NCBI GenBank assembly: GCA_035048495.1
Contig: CM068544.1
Coordinates: 46,649,893-46,713,892 of the forward strand
Direction: 5' to 3'
DNA from: Euptelea pleiosperma
Lineage: Eukaryota > Streptophyta > Magnoliopsida > Ranunculales > Eupteleaceae
Length of the DNA: 64,000 bases
Position 1 is the stretch's first letter. Each line of letters starts with the position of its first letter. A program made the position numbers and the translations under genes. Below are positions 22,669 through 35,474 of the stretch, in pieces. A model generated the notes under the pieces. It was given only the letters and a program-made list of their open reading frames with translations. It had not been told where the DNA came from and made no database searches.

Positions 22669-25600
22669 GAGTACAGTCTAAAACCGCTTCTGTTTGCAGC
22701 TTTTGTTGGACATTTTGGGTTTTGAGAAGGAGACAAAATCATGGAAACTACTTTCTCTTTTAATCACAATACTACCCACCTTTTCTCAGTAAAATACTGT
22801 TGGGGGTCTGGGGGTGGTTTCTGAGTTTCTCTCTTAAAGTTCTGAGTCGCATCGCCCTCTTAATCAGATGTTTTTTTCCTTAATTACCCGTTAGAAAGTT
22901 TACAAACCTAAGCTCGTATGACATTTTTGTTAGCCGATTGTGTGTTCCCGCACATGTGTTGTGTTGGAGGGCCCAACGGCCCGATGGTACACAATTGTTC
23001 CGTCCATCCTCAACCGATCGATCTTTTGGGGTAAATGATTGTTTAACATGATATCAAAGCTTTAATGCTTGGGGCTTGGGAGGTCACGGGTTCAAATCTC
23101 CAGCCGAGTGTATTCCCACCGAAGGGAACATGTTAGCGGATGGCGTGTTCTCGCACACTTGTTGTGTTAGCAGTAGTAGGACGACCGGTTGGTATATAGT
23201 TGTTTCGTCCTTCCCAAACAGGTAGATCTTTTGATGTAAATGGTTATTTAACATCATCTCAGAGTTCTTATTCTTAAGATTCTCCCAGAGGATGAAGAAT
23301 TATTGAAAACCTAAACTTTATTTTTCACTTTTAGTTATCTACAGACCTATTTTATGCTATTTATAGTCTTAAACACCAAATACGTTTTTTTCCCGGAAAA
23401 ATGTAGCTTTGCGTTTTAGTAACTTTTCAGGGGTATTTTGGTCATTTTTAGTACTTCCCTCGTGTTTTAACTTTTAACCCAGTTTAGTTAAAGTGTTAAA
23501 CAAACAAAAGTTGGCCGTTTTCAGTGTGAAGACGAATTCCGTTAAAAACCAAGAAGTAAAAGAGGAGAGGAACTGGAATCCATCGCAGTCAGACCGTACT
23601 ATTTCTTGATTTTCCAGAGAAAATTTGGAAACTGAGATGTGCGGCTGTGATTGTGTTTGCTACAGGGAAATCATGCACGCAATGTGGAAGCCACAAAAAT
23701 TCAAGTACATTTACCTAGTGGCGACGCTGTACGTATTCACACTAACGATTCCGTCAGCTACCGCCGTTTACTGGGCCTTCGGCGATCAGCTTCTCAACCA
23801 CTCAAACGCTTTCTCGCTCCTTCCCAAGACGGGTTTCCGTGATGCCGCCGTTATCTTAATGCTCATACACCAGGTCCTTACTTAATTATCCATATGAAAT
23901 GGTTGAATTTACGGTTCTATGCCATTTTGCTAATGTACGCATTTTTTGTGTGCAGTTTATTACATTTGGGTTCGCTTGTACGCCGTTGTATTTCGTGTGG
24001 GAAAAAGTGATAGGGATGCATGACACGAAGAGTATATGTTTGAGGGCACTTGCCCGGCTGCCCGTGGTTATACCCATATGGTTCTTGGCCATTATCTTCC
24101 CTTTCTTTGGGCCCATAAATTCGGCTGTTGGGGCTCTTTTGGTTAGCTTCACCGTCTACATCATCCCTTCTCTTGCCCATATGCTCACCTACAGAAAAGC
24201 GTCTGCACGTCAGGTAACGGTCACATCCCTCTTCTCAACCCATACTGCCCATGTGGCACTCTCTCTTTTCTTTAATCCACTGTTTGATGGTAAAATTGTC
24301 ATTATCCTTCATCATGTGGGGTATTTGGGTCATTTTCTGCTCCTTCATTTTTAATTTTTAATTAGCTGAATGAGACTGCACCTTAATCATCCTTTTAAGA
24401 GCTTAAAGATTTAGTGCCTGTTTGGTAGGGCTCCGCGGCGGCAGGAAATTAAAATATAAAATATTTGTGCGCTAATATTCTCCCGGGGGGCGTGTTACTC
24501 ACAAATTTGCCTGCCTCCACCTTTGAGTAAATATTTTCACACCAAATAAGTCTTCACCGGAAATTACTATTTTCAATAAAAATGAGTTTTTTTTAATATA
24601 TAAATAAAATAAAAATGAGACCGTTTGGATCCTTTGACCTAATATGAGGGTCCCACTTATTGACATGCACCCAGCAGATGTTGCTAAATATTATAAGCAC
24701 AAATATTTTGCCAATATAATATTCGTCTGGGTCTGGTTGAATATTCACCGTTGGAACTCATTTTCTCACTAACCAAACATCATATACCCTTTAGGTGAAA
24801 ATGTTTGCCCCCACAGCTTCAAAAAATAACAAGAATGTCCTTATAGTGACGGCAGCATTTGAATTTGCTCCGATTCCATAGTAACTGCATATATCTGGAT
24901 TTGGTAGGTTCCTCGTAGTTGTCTATCTTAGGTGATAAATCAAATCTATGGTTGCTATCATGTGATAAGAGTTGAATTTTGACCCACTGGGATCTCCTAT
25001 TCCATGGGTGGGACCCTTTCCTTCCACATACGCCACGACTCTACCTAACTACTGATCTGTAAGGACTCGGGAAACTAGAGGAAACACTAGATTTTCCTTA
25101 GATTTGATTGTCTTCTCGCTCATGGTGGCGTCTTTCGTGGTGTCAATTTCTAGGATTAGGATTTGACCTTTTTTTTTTTATAGAAAAATACAGGGGCATC
25201 TTAGAGTCCTACTTGATGTTATACTTTTCTACAACTTTTTTCAAATCTCTAAGTCACAGCTTCTTACTTGATTTCTCTGTGAATATCGAAAATGGAATTC
25301 CCATTTTGATGGAGACTTACATGTTCAATACTAGAGCCACGTGTTAAGCACGTGAGTGAGAGAGAGCATTGCAGTCTTGGGATTTGGAAGTATTATGAGA
25401 TAGGGAGGGTGAGATGTCATTTTCAATTTGTTATATGTTACAGTTGTGTCATACTTCATCTTAATAGAGTGCACAAGATATCATTCTGGGAGAAAAAAAA
25501 ATTAGCTGGCCCTGAAGCCCCCCTCCCAAGATGTCTGACAAGTACCCCTTTTTAACCATTAACGAAGGGCTTAACGAGGGTTGAGTTAAGGGATTGGGGG

Positions 25601-25996
25601 TATTTGTCAGACATTTTGGGTGGGGAGACTTCAAAGTTTGATGCCCCCGGGACTCAGTCTATTGGTCTAATTTCGCATTGCCATCTCAGCCCTAGTCATG
25701 TTTTTGAGTTACTAAACTTTAGTTAGGTTTTTATTTTCAATTTGCTAAAATTTGTTATATTGTTATATATGTAGAATGCGGTGGAGAAGCCTCCTTTCTT
25801 CATCCCAAGTTGGACAGCCATGTACGTGGTTAACACTTTCATTGTTGTATGGGTCTTTGTCGTTGGTTTCGGATTCGGTGGCTGGGCTAGTATGACCAAC
25901 TTCGTCAAACAAGTCGATACATTCGGACTCTTTGCCAAGTGCTACCAATGCGCCAAGTCTCCACCGACTACCGCTGCCACACCGCTACACCATTAA
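21431..25996 (+). CDS. LAX: AUX1/LAX-type auxin influx carrier, 8 exons, intact
   Basis: Proton-coupled plasma-membrane permease that imports indole-3-acetic acid (AUX1/LAX group of the amino acid/auxin permease family). Coding exons, all GT-AG: 21431-21598, 21702-21887, 22029-22141, 22245-22428, 22525-22622, 23666-23873, 23956-24213, 25775-25996. They sum to 1437 nt, or 478 aa, the usual family length, with no internal stop. Family hallmarks read directly: WHGGSVYDAWFSCASNQVAQ near residue 45, the start of the permease core; a stretch beginning NHVIQWFEVLDGLLG; FTGATNILYTFGGHAVTVEI; RALARLPVVIPIWFLAIIFP; and DTFGLFAKCYQC near the C-terminus. About 11 hydrophobic segments are spread along the chain. 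The start ATG opens MLPQKQAEEAIV, as I recall for legume LAX proteins; the CICLRALARLPVV-type segment favours the AUX1/LAX1 side over LAX2. Introns 5 (1043 bp) and 7 (1561 bp) hold repeats, but the coding sequence is undisturbed. Exact subclade is uncertain. Confidence 0.96.
22936..23280 (+). repeat. tRNA-like SINE-type repeat with a duplicated block inside LAX intron 5
   Basis: Two diverged direct copies of a block of about 120-130 bp (about 22936-23060 and 23135-23275) start with GTGTGTTCCCGCACA / GCGTGTTCTCGCACA and end near TGATATCAAAGC / CATCTCAGAG. Between them lies GTCACGGGTTCAAATCTCC, which matches a pol III B-box as found in plant tRNA-derived SINEs. No clear A-box or cloverleaf was found, so this is not a tRNA gene. 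Confidence 0.5.
25505..25655. repeat. Foldback MITE inside LAX intron 7
   Basis: Imperfect palindrome: a left arm with CCTCCCAAGATGTCTGACAA faces a right arm with TTGTCAGACATTTTGGGTGG. A related palindrome lies at 60255-60405, so this is a dispersed family. It sits about 120 bp before exon 8 of the auxin carrier without touching the splice acceptor. Confidence 0.7.
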
Positions 25997-27002
25997 AACG
26001 AGTCGATCTTAGTCAAATACGGGTCAAGCCGAAAATACCCAACACCTCCAACCAAAATTCTCATCCTCTCTCTCTTTTGTATTATACATGGGGATGTAGC
26101 AACATTTCCCCACTCGTCGTGTGCTGGTTTTTGGTACTTGTGTTTTTTTTTTTTTTTTTTTTTTTAATTTTTATAAATAGATGGATAGTGTGGTGATGAA
26201 TGATGATTCCTTTGCTATCAAAGCATAGGGTAATTATAATTAAATAATTTTGTGTTTAGGGCCTTTACCCCTTTTTTTTTTTTCATTTTGGTTTGTCTTT
26301 AAATCTGATGGGCTAATAAACAATTGGCTCGCTTGTGATGTTAGTGCAACGTGGCATCATCTTGATGGGTTGACCTGGACTTGTTTTTAAAGACCCGCTT
26401 GACTAAGATTCTATGAAGGAGTGTGGGTGGGGTGTGTCCTGTTTTCACATGGTTGCACGTCGGTGCACTTCTTTGTCACGTGCCACATTTTACTGCCTGC
26501 ATCATATTCTCTAATCACATGCGAGTAAATTAATCATTTTTATATTATTAAAATATCTTATTAGCCATAGTTTTTCTTTAAAAAAAAAGGGTTCAATGGT
26601 GTTTCTTCATTAGGGTGTAATAGTCAAATATTGATATTCAAAATGGGTTTTTAAAAAAAAATAAAAAATTAAGAGGGGTAGGATCAAATAGGAAGACTTC
26701 AATTCCCTAGGTGCAAGGATGGGTTGATACATCCCTCTCATCAAATAATTGTTTTAGGGTTCTTATCAGAGGTTTGAGACAAAGTTTTACCTATAAAAGT
26801 TGATGATGATGTGGCCTAAAGGATGGTTTTTGTGTGTTGGTGCTTGTATCTTTACCCTTTATTCCTCACCCTCCCCAACATACATAGAAACTAAATAGAA
26901 CTTGGGGCTCCGTTTTAGCTTTATTATCCAAATAATACCCCTTATATTCTAGGACAAAATCCTTGGTAGAGTCATCAGTCCATAATTGGTCCTAATATGT
27001 AA

Positions 27003-27317
27003 GGGTCAGGCTCAGCGGGGACATATTTTCACACACAATTTTGGTGTACCCCATGGAAGATAACATATAGATCACCTCTACAAAAAATCAGCCCATTCTG
27101 AAATTTTTAACACCATCATAAGTGGGTTTCAAGTTAACAATAAAAAAATTTGTAAACAATGCTATGAATATCAGAATGATTTGAATTTTTGTGAGGGTGA
27201 TCTCCTCACCATAGAGACCATCCTCACTAAAAATCATCCCATTCCAAAACTACTAATTTATATATTGGCCCCCGACGATTTTTGTGGGTGAAAATAGGTG
27301 TCGGCTGAGCCTGACCC
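27003..27317. mobile_element. Foldback MITE with GGGTCAGGCTCAGC ends
   Basis: The left arm GGGTCAGGCTCAGCGG...TTTTCACACACAA pairs with TTGTGGGTGAAAATAGGTGT...GCTGAGCCTGACCC. It contains GGTGATCTCCTCACCATAGAG, also found at 5450-5480 in a partial copy. Confidence 0.75.
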
Positions 27318-27411
27318 ATATTTAGAGGTGCTTTCCACTTTTGTAGGGACAAATTATAGCCTGATCAGATAATTGTAACAATTCAATCATTTTTCAATTT
27401 TTTTAATGCTC

Positions 27412-27700
27412 ATGATCAAGCCACGTGGCAAATTTTTAGACAACCTGAAACCCAAAAACCAAAAATCAACCTGATTAGTGATTTTTAAGTGTTCGATTAC
27501 AGTAATTTTCGAGGGTTAAAATCGTGGGTTGATTTTAACCCTGGGAATTTGAGCATTATTTGGGGGTACAAGATGGAAAGGTTTGAAATCACTAATCAGA
27601 CTGATTTTTGGTTTGTAGGTCCACCTAGGGATTGAACAAAAACATCCATATGGTCAGCATTCTCTAAAAATGTGCCACGTGGCTCATGCAAGTTTTACTC
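27412..27700. repeat. Long foldback MITE copy
   Basis: CCACGTGGCAAATTTTTAGA, the core AACCTGATTAGTGATTTTTAAG with its inverse, and TGTGCCACGTGGCTCATGC, ending GTTTTACTCC at about 27700. The left terminus is lost. Confidence 0.72.
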
Positions 27701-29258
27701 CCTCACTTGTTATACTAGAGAATGGACTAATACAAATTAAATAAAACAGTACTGGGCTAGTACAACAGCTTTGAAGTCTTGGCACCATTCAACTGTAACC
27801 AAACTTGCTCCTCAGCCATTTGCCGTCCGATTTCCGATCCCACCAATCATCAGATTGCCGTATATATAATGAATATCCCTTTACTTGTTCAAATTTGTTC
27901 ATAGTTCAAACTGCGGTGATGAAACATGTGGGTATGGCATGCCAAGCTTTGAAAAACCATTAGAAAGTTCAAAATTGCAGGCCTAACCCTAGTGTTTGTT
28001 GTTCAGGCTCTAACTTGTACAAAGTTCAAAATTGCTCAATAGCATTAGAAATTAAGGATACTCAACTTTATGATCCCTGGACCAAGACAAGATGGATTAC
28101 CAAACACAATCAATGTGGTTGTCCTCCCATTTGCAATGGGAGTTAATTTGTCTGAATGGGAATCTATCTTCTTCGATGAATTTACGACATGTCGCTGTCA
28201 CTCAGGTGTGTTCTTCATCAATCATCGACTGTGAAAGGCACAACAGTACAGTACCAAATGCTTAACCCATTAATTGATTGAATCCCAGAAGAAATTTCCT
28301 TAAATTTTTGTCAACCAAAGTTGTTAATCTTTCTTTACTTTTCATGTTTGAAGGGACCCAACAGAAGGCCTTAATGAAGATGGTGGGTGGGGGGACTACC
28401 ATGATCTTTGCCTTTAAAAGAGGATTTCAATCTTCTTTGCTTTATTCTTTTGGATAAAAGAGAAGACGCGTATTAAACAAAAGAGACCATAAACAGAAGA
28501 GAAAGGTACATCCTTCACACGTTTTTTTTTCGATTATGCGAGAAAGGGATTCAAACAATGATAAAAACAGGCACAAAAGTGTGGAAGAAGAAGAAAAGAC
28601 CATGTATATTCTCCTTAGTTTTTTCTACAGCTTTCTTCCATGATAGGTGCTATCATCTTTACTTCAATTTGTTTACAGCTAACTTTCTTTAAAGCAGTTT
28701 GACTAGTAAGAAGACTCTACTAAGTCTAAGCAGCAATCCAGAGAATTTAAACATAGAATAACTGATAGTGGTATCATCTTCTTGAATGTGTGACTGCGCC
28801 ATTCGAGTAGGCGAAGACTAGAGCACTATTACAGTGGTTTAAGGTCATTTTTCGTCAAGGATGACGAAGAAGGTGATGTAATGGTTATATACGGTCATAG
28901 TGCCCTTTTTTTTCTTCAGTGGGTGAAGGCGGATTTTGAACGCAGTTCTCTGCTATCAACACTCTTTTTTTCTTTAGGCATAAACTCGATAGTGTGAATG
29001 ATCTAGCTGATTCATTGGCTTAGCAAGATATGAATAGGCACACTTTGGACAAAGGGAGAATCATTTCCTGATATTGTTTTAATAAGCTTATTCAACTTTG
29101 GGAAAAAAAAAAAAATACAAGGAAAACCTCATTTTAGCCCCCAACAAAGCATTACATACAAGTGAGAAGAATAACAGACATTACACGAGGCCAGATAATC
29201 GAAAAGAGAATATATGATGACCGAAAAGAAAAATATCGAAGTAAAATGTGTATCTCAC

Positions 29259-29505
29259 CTTTGAACAATTGCAACGAATTTCTCTCCTCGAATCATTTCT
29301 TCAGCCTTAAGTTCTGTTCCTCGAGGAGCTTGCTTGTGAATCTGCTCTAGTGCTGACATCTTGTTTGAAAATCAATGTGGAATCAATTGCATTGGCATTA
29401 TCATATCCAAATTGAGTTGTTGATTGACTCTTCTACAGCAATTCAAGTCTTGGCGAAATGCAACGGTATAAGCCGCCTCGGTATCAAAAAGCCCAGGGAA
29501 TGCCT
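29259..29505 (-). pseudogene. Exon-like segment with one in-frame stop, product unknown
   Basis: On the minus strand a TTTAG acceptor at about 29506 opens a frame starting AFPGLFDTEAAYTVAFRQDL. It meets one stop, then continues from an ATG at 29359 as MSALEQIHKQAPRGTELKAE followed by EMIRGEKFVAIVQ up to a GTGAGA donor at 29258. The borders and amino-acid content look exon-like, but the internal stop suggests decay, or use of only the downstream part. No family recognised. Confidence 0.28.
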
Positions 29506-30479
29506 AAATGTGAAAAAATGGTTGACAAATATTAATTGATCACATTCTTAATTTGTTCACCAAGCTACCTGCTCCAAGGTTTGAACAGAGCTTTCTGCTT
29601 GAATCTACCACCTCCTTAGACAAGATACAGAGAGACGTTATTGTCAACTTGAAATGCAAGGAAAACATTTTCATTAAGGGGCCTTAACTGTAATGCATAT
29701 GTGATGAAGATTTTCATTTCTCTTTAACAATTCCTGTAAGGAAGATGTTCTAAGGGACTTCTATTCTCTAGGTTTTGTGAGCAGGCAACGCATATTATAA
29801 GAACCATTTGTATAGAAAGCAACCTTGAAGCGTGATTACTTCTAGAATCCATGGACAATCCTTTCATTCATTGCTTCAATTCAGCTCCTCATTCTCACAT
29901 TGTTTATTGCTAGGTTTATTTCATTTTGTTTTCCATTAATGAACATAAATCATTTGCATGTGTTCAAAGTTCTTTACTATCTATGACTATTTTGATGAAA
30001 TGAATAGGGATTAGAAGTTTACATTACAATTGGGTAAAACAATTGCTAGATTTGCCAGATTGCGATGATTTTTGTGTTATCACTAAAGCGAGAGATGGTC
30101 TGCTATTCAAACGGAACTATAATTTCAATTGGCTTTTAACAAGAAATAGCTCTTCTGTAAGTTGACAGAACAGATTGGTAAGAAAATATTTGACTCTGAA
30201 TTCTAAAATGGTTAAAAAGTTACTATCAATATTGTAAGGACTATTAGTTTTTATTCTAGATTTATGGTTCTATACATCAAATGGTAGAGGCCTGCCTCTA
30301 GGCAGGCGCATCACATATATGACTACAATCTATAGAGTGCAATAATGGTCTGTTGTACTTCAACAAAAAAGCACCTTAAAGACTGACCAAAAAGGGTGTT
30401 TGAAGAAAATCATTCAATTGTAACGGAGATGAATCCGAAACAAAGCCAGTTTCAGCTGCTCCCAGTTCCTTGTTCTTCA

Positions 30480-30610
30480 TTTTTTCTCATCTTGGGCAAT
30501 CTCGAAAGGCATTGCTTTGCAAGATGGATTTGCAGAGTTGCTGCTCCAATGACCAGAATCACCATCTGGGTCTATTCGATAACAGTGACCTCTCATTCCC
30601 TTTGTTTGGA
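30480..30610 (-). pseudogene. Diverged duplicate of the exon-like segment at 34 kb
   Basis: On the minus strand one frame reads GHCYRIDPDGDSGHWSSNSA and continues ...CKAMPFEIAQDEKK before a stop, aligning at the DNA level with about 34130-34245. No family was recognised and no flanking splice pair could be fixed. Confidence 0.3.
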
Positions 30611-31036
30611 TTCATCTTCAATCAACAAAATTTGCAACTCTTCTAGAGCTTGAATAACCTGCCATTCTGTAATTTGCTCGATGAGTTAAGAATCTGGTAC
30701 ATAGTTCTTATTAATAGTTTCATGTTCTTTCTATATATAGTTAGTCTAACGACACAAATTGGTGATGGAAATAGAAAGTCTATTCTACAATTTGCTAGAA
30801 AATCACTAATTTGGAAGGGCTGTATCCAAAATGCAAATGAAGGAATGAGAATGAGAATGGGTGAGTACGTTGAAAAGGCATTTGATGAAATTTTACGATT
30901 TTTGGCAGAGAGGAGCATTTAATGAACTAATAGGTGCCTATGTTGTTTTTTTGATAGGCAGCTAATAGCGAACGCGGTGCCCCAACCCAAGTTTTGGCTT
31001 TATAATAGTAATAGATAGTCTAATGATACAAATGTT

Positions 31037-31440
31037 ACTGATCAAAAGGTTGAGAAACAGGAATTCAGGTCCATATCAGCCTGGGAAGTTTTTCCATGTG
31101 GGAACGGAATGTTTCATCCCAACACCTCCACGTGTCCTTGGGCACGATTAACGTCATTTTCACCCCTTTGTTAGTTTACCTCAGGTTTCCACTGCAATAA
31201 GCGTAGGGTAGATCTAGAGTATCACTATCACAGACAGCTAACGACAGGCTACAGGCACAATATCAACTCCAGCATCTGAAGCACACGTGGTGGCTGGGGT
31301 CCCAAACGATTTGGGTCAAATCTCTATAAGAGCAACTCAAAATGACTGGATGATTGCCATCATTCAATATATAGCATTTTCAGTCAACAGTTATAATTTC
31401 TAGAAAACGGTCCACACTCGAGAAAATGTCAGTAATCAAA
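31037..31440. repeat. Dispersed repeat, also present at 55008-55370
   Basis: The two copies share GAAGTTTTTCCATGTGGGA, CCTCAGGTTTCCACTGCAA, CAGGCACAATATCAAC and AAATCTCTA blocks in the same order and strand. Both lie downstream (minus-strand sense) of a family member, at about 0.7 kb and 1.8 kb, so they may be duplicated gene flank rather than an independent transposon. Confidence 0.6.
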
Positions 31441-32139
31441 AAGGTTACCATCACCCAATTGGTTGAATTAGGATCCAAGCGATCCTTTTAATGGCAACCA
31501 TTACGTGGTGGTTCTCAAACCCAAAATTATACACCATATGTCCAGATATTTTGCTTATATGTAGCTATCTCCAATCATCACAGTTTATAGTAACCAGATC
31601 TGATATATCCTCTATGAAGTTCATATAAAAGGATAATTACGAGATTTCATCATGTACCATCACTAATATGCCGTATAAAAGAAAGAACCAAGAACGTTTT
31701 GGGCCGCAAGACTTCTCACCCATCTTCTCAATCATGTGATGCGAACATGGGACATGGGCATATGGCCTCATCAATCTGGACGATCCAACAGGTACACTAC
31801 TCCTTGGTAAGGGCATATTCAGCTACAAGAATTACAGATCTATGTATGTCCAACATAGCACTCGGGGTTAATAAATGCTACAAGTTACTGTATCAGTTAA
31901 GGTTAAATTTAAACCTTGAATATTATAGATGGGAGTTGGAGGTTCGAGCACTATAGACGAAAATGGCTGTTAAAGAAAAAAATCAGGTATGTGGCGTTAC
32001 ATGCAGGATCTGGGGACCAAATAAGAATGACCACAAAAAGATATCCATTGATAGTACTTAAGAATGCAAAAGTAACATTTCCAATATGTTTTCACTACAA
32101 CAAAGTCATATTTAAGCTTGCAAAGAGACTATCCACTGT

Positions 32140-32525
32140 TTAATTTTCTTTAGCTTTGCCACTTGATCCACTAGTTCAGCAATACTAACCTGTTCTTTCT
32201 CTTCCTGTGCGTGCAACATAGAAACCTTGCTGCCCGGCCTCATCTTGTCCTCCTTGTGAGCATAAATTTTGATTGCAAGTATGTCATTCCAGCGAAGGTA
32301 GACTTGTGCTTCACCATTGCTTCTGTGAGCTCACTCAACCTCTCTCAGTCGACCAACAGTGTAGTCTATACCCTCCAAATCGTTGAATGTCCTTCACAGC
32401 CTAGGCACTGGCTCATAAACTCTGGATTTGGTCGAAGGTCTATTTATAGCCCACCCATAAATCATATTCTTCAAGCCCATCCAGAATAGATTTAAAGTGG
32501 GCGAAAATGCATACCCTCAGGAATT
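32140..32525 (-). pseudogene. Decayed fourth copy of the DUF724-like family
   Basis: Reading the minus strand gives recognisable pieces of the conserved block in shifting frames: MHFRPL then a stop, a degenerate GW...T-DQIQSL segment with stops, LEGIDYTVGRLRERLSELTE, and EQVSIAELVDQVAKL at the end. These align in order with NPHFRPL, GWDQTYEETVNRIQSL, LEGMGYTVAQMKKRLDELTD and EQVTINELIGQMAKL of the 57-58 kb gene. At least three in-frame stops and one or more frame changes lie between them, so this is a relic. Confidence 0.7.
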
Positions 32526-34034
32526 CTTCAGTGACAAGTCCAAGAAAGATTCTGACTCGCTAATGCTTTCCACCAAAGAGTTTCTTGTTTCTTTTTCCTC
32601 TTCTTGCATGATCGCAACTGAAACTGGAGGACCAATATGCGAAGTTGCTGTCATTGAATGGAAATTGCTGTTTGTCTGACCATTGTAGCAGACTCAGTTA
32701 CCTATCTGTGATTTTCAATCCAACTGCTTTGTAGTAGACAGAGAGAAAATATCTGCGACTTTCTCTCCAACTGCTTTTCATTTGCAACTCTACTTTTACA
32801 GCTCCAGACCATAGTTAGTATTAGGTGGAACACCAAACCTTCAGCCATTGAAAGATGCGAGTTTAATAGGATTTTAGTATAAAATCACAACAAAAACAAG
32901 AATCTCAAAAGATAGTGAGCAAGAAGTTCAGTTTTAATACAATTTTAGCCCAAAATAGAGTCAAAAAACATATGCACGCATAAAACCAACCCACTCAAAA
33001 GAGAGAGCATGATAGTGCATGAACTATCATACTTAGTAATAGAAGGCTAAAAATCAATCCAATTGGATGGTCTTACCCACAACCAGTTGAATTTTTTTAA
33101 ATGACAACGAATAACCAGATCAGTAGTCTAGAAAAATGTCTACTATACCAATCCAATTAAGCTAATTTCTTTTTTTTTTAAGATCCCGTACTTGAGGATC
33201 GTCATTGGCCAGTTCGAATTAAAATGAATACACACCCATTGCATGATATAAAGTTATAGACTAGGTAGTAATACGCATATAATAGTACTATCAAACTATC
33301 TAATGCTTCCCCTAAGTTAGCATATACTATATAAGCAATTCCCAAAGTTTCCAAAACTTGTCTCTTCTCATGGTTTCCAAAATATATACAGAATTTATTT
33401 TCTTTGTGATATAAATTTTTAAGGACACAAATGAGGTCTGTTAAAGTAGACCTGAAGTCCACAAATAGGGACAAGGAAACTCTTAATGTCCAACTGCAAC
33501 ATTGAACTCAGATGTCGGAGCAATCAAGATTCGGCATCTATACATGGAGCGGGGGAGCCCACATGATTTGACAGGAGAATATTCCAAAAAGAGATTCTAG
33601 ACATCTGAGTTCATGTCCTCAGACATTGAAAGTTCTTTCACTGTGGACCTCAGGTCAACTTCATTAGATTTTCCATGCTCGAGATACATGCCAAATAGGA
33701 CAAAAATGTGAACTAACATGTATCGCAAGGAATTACAATTCAACTGATTTGACTTGAAGTCCACAATCCTGGCTGTGGACCTCGTGTCTACTAACATTTT
33801 CTAGACACTAAATGTGTAATGTCTATTATAGAAGTTACAATAAGGGATTCTCTTCAATTTTTGACAACAAAAGTGAGTTTTATTTGCAACTTTTTCAAGG
33901 AAATGTAAAATTACAGAGATTATAAAGAAGCGATTCCTTTAATTTTTAAAGCCAAAAATGTAAAACAATGGCATCAAGTCCTTAGACACAACAGGACTGG
34001 TTTGAAAACAGAAAAAACAGTGACGAGACTAAAT

Positions 34035-34330
34035 TCAAAAAAAACTTACCTGATAGGGGAGGTAGGAGGTAATGTGGATTAATGGAGGAGCGTCTGAAAG
34101 AGTTACCCACATTGCCTTTCTTTCTCTTCCTATCCAGCGATCCCAAAGGATATCGATGTTTAGAAGGATTAGTTTGCGGAGTTTCCACTCCATTGACTAG
34201 AACCATCATCTGGCTCTCTTCAACAGAACTCCCAGACTCCCATTCCCTCTATGTGGGGTTCAAACTTCAAACTGCCTCAGTGTGCAAGTTGTCTTCTTTG
34301 AAAGCTCCAATATTCTGATACTCTAATTTG
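34035..34330 (-). pseudogene. Exon-like remnant upstream of the decayed family copy
   Basis: A minus-strand frame reads MMVLVNGVETPQTNPSKHRY, then a basic stretch (DRKRKKGNVGNSFRRSS), and meets a good GTAAGT donor at about 34049. A paralogous stretch lies at about 30480-30600; both share a GATGGTTCTAG / GATGGTGATTC-led block of about 75 bp in the same orientation. It may be an upstream exon of the gene relic at 32140-32525. I do not recognise the protein. Confidence 0.3.
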
Positions 34331-34609
34331 AGCATGACGTCCTTCTATGTTGTATTGTGGGGGTTGTTTTCCAGTGGATGGTGTCATCGTATGGTGACCA
34401 TGGTCTTTGTCCAAAGAGAAGAAGATAGAGAGTAGGCGGCCCAGCCCAATAACAGAGTGCCGCTGTGCTACTCCAGGTGTTGGGTACCCTAGCCTGTTTG
34501 CACATCACGTACCCACATTAAAGAGACGGTAAGGGAGCCCAAACCCAAATAACAGCAACAAAGAAAAATTGAAAAAACAATGAAACTAAACCCCTCTTTC
34601 ATCCTTATG

Positions 34610-35035
34610 CAGGACGGCTGAGCCGATCCTACACGTCCACCAGTTCTTGAATGGGGAATCCACCACTCATGAGTCTCAACGAATTTATGCCGATTGGCAA
34701 ACCCAAGAAAATGCTTCACCATATTGAAAATTCTCTATTAAAATTCCATAAACCAATCTCCATGCTTCTACATCAAATAATAACCTATATCTATAGAAAA
34801 CTCTACTCTAATTTCTTAAACTTAATCAAACTCAAATAATTAAAATCCTAATACAACTCAACTATTTTCTCTCTTCTTCTAAAATTTAGAATTATTATCC
34901 AAATAAAATAAATAGTACCTAACCTAAAATGAACTAAACTTGCTTGAGTAGTTTCTAGCAACAATATTTTCCTTCCTTCTCTTGTAGGCCTGCCACTTTT
35001 ATTGTGAGGTTTGATTCAGTGTGGTGCAAGCACAT
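34610..35035 (-). repeat. 3' LTR (left) of the truncated retrotransposon
   Basis: Direct repeat partner of 37658-38105. Its inner edge gives way to interior sequence at about 35036. No convincing polypurine tract was seen next to it. Confidence 0.5.
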
Positions 35036-35474
35036 TGAAGTCAACCTCGAGTTTAGGCAGTTCTAATTTTGCCTCATCGAAGTTCTATCCTTGTTCCCAC
35101 AATTAGAAATTTGCAACTTAAGGCACGATTATTGAAGTCGGAGATTTTCTCTCTCCTTTTTCACAATCTGCTGCATCTCCTTCTTGTTCGGGCTTGGTGG
35201 TGGTTCAACAAGCTTGCCTTTTGGAATCTATACCTTATCTTACATTTCAAATTGCTTGTTGGCAAGAGGAATTTTTTGTGGTAGTCCCCACAAACTGTTT
35301 TTGAGTTTATCTTTCTGAAAAGTATAGGCATATATACTTGAATCGGATACAGCTCCATGAGCTTTCAACCATGGTTAACCCAAGAGAATGTGACATTTTT
35401 CCATGGGTTTGATTTCACAACATACACAATCCCAGTAGTTCATCCCAAAATTAAACATATTAAAACATATATCC

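Larger units (their letters stand above)
26200..29258. other. LAX 3' flank and unassigned intergenic DNA
   Basis: After the stop codon come T-rich runs (26144-26166, 26272-26283) and AATTAAATAAT at about 26240, which may include the polyadenylation signal. Then two foldback MITEs, and from 27.7 kb no recognisable gene or repeat. Confidence 0.5.

Noticed and set aside
23080..23100. tRNA gene in LAX intron 5
   Set aside because: Only a B-box-like motif; no A-box, acceptor stem or anticodon arm.
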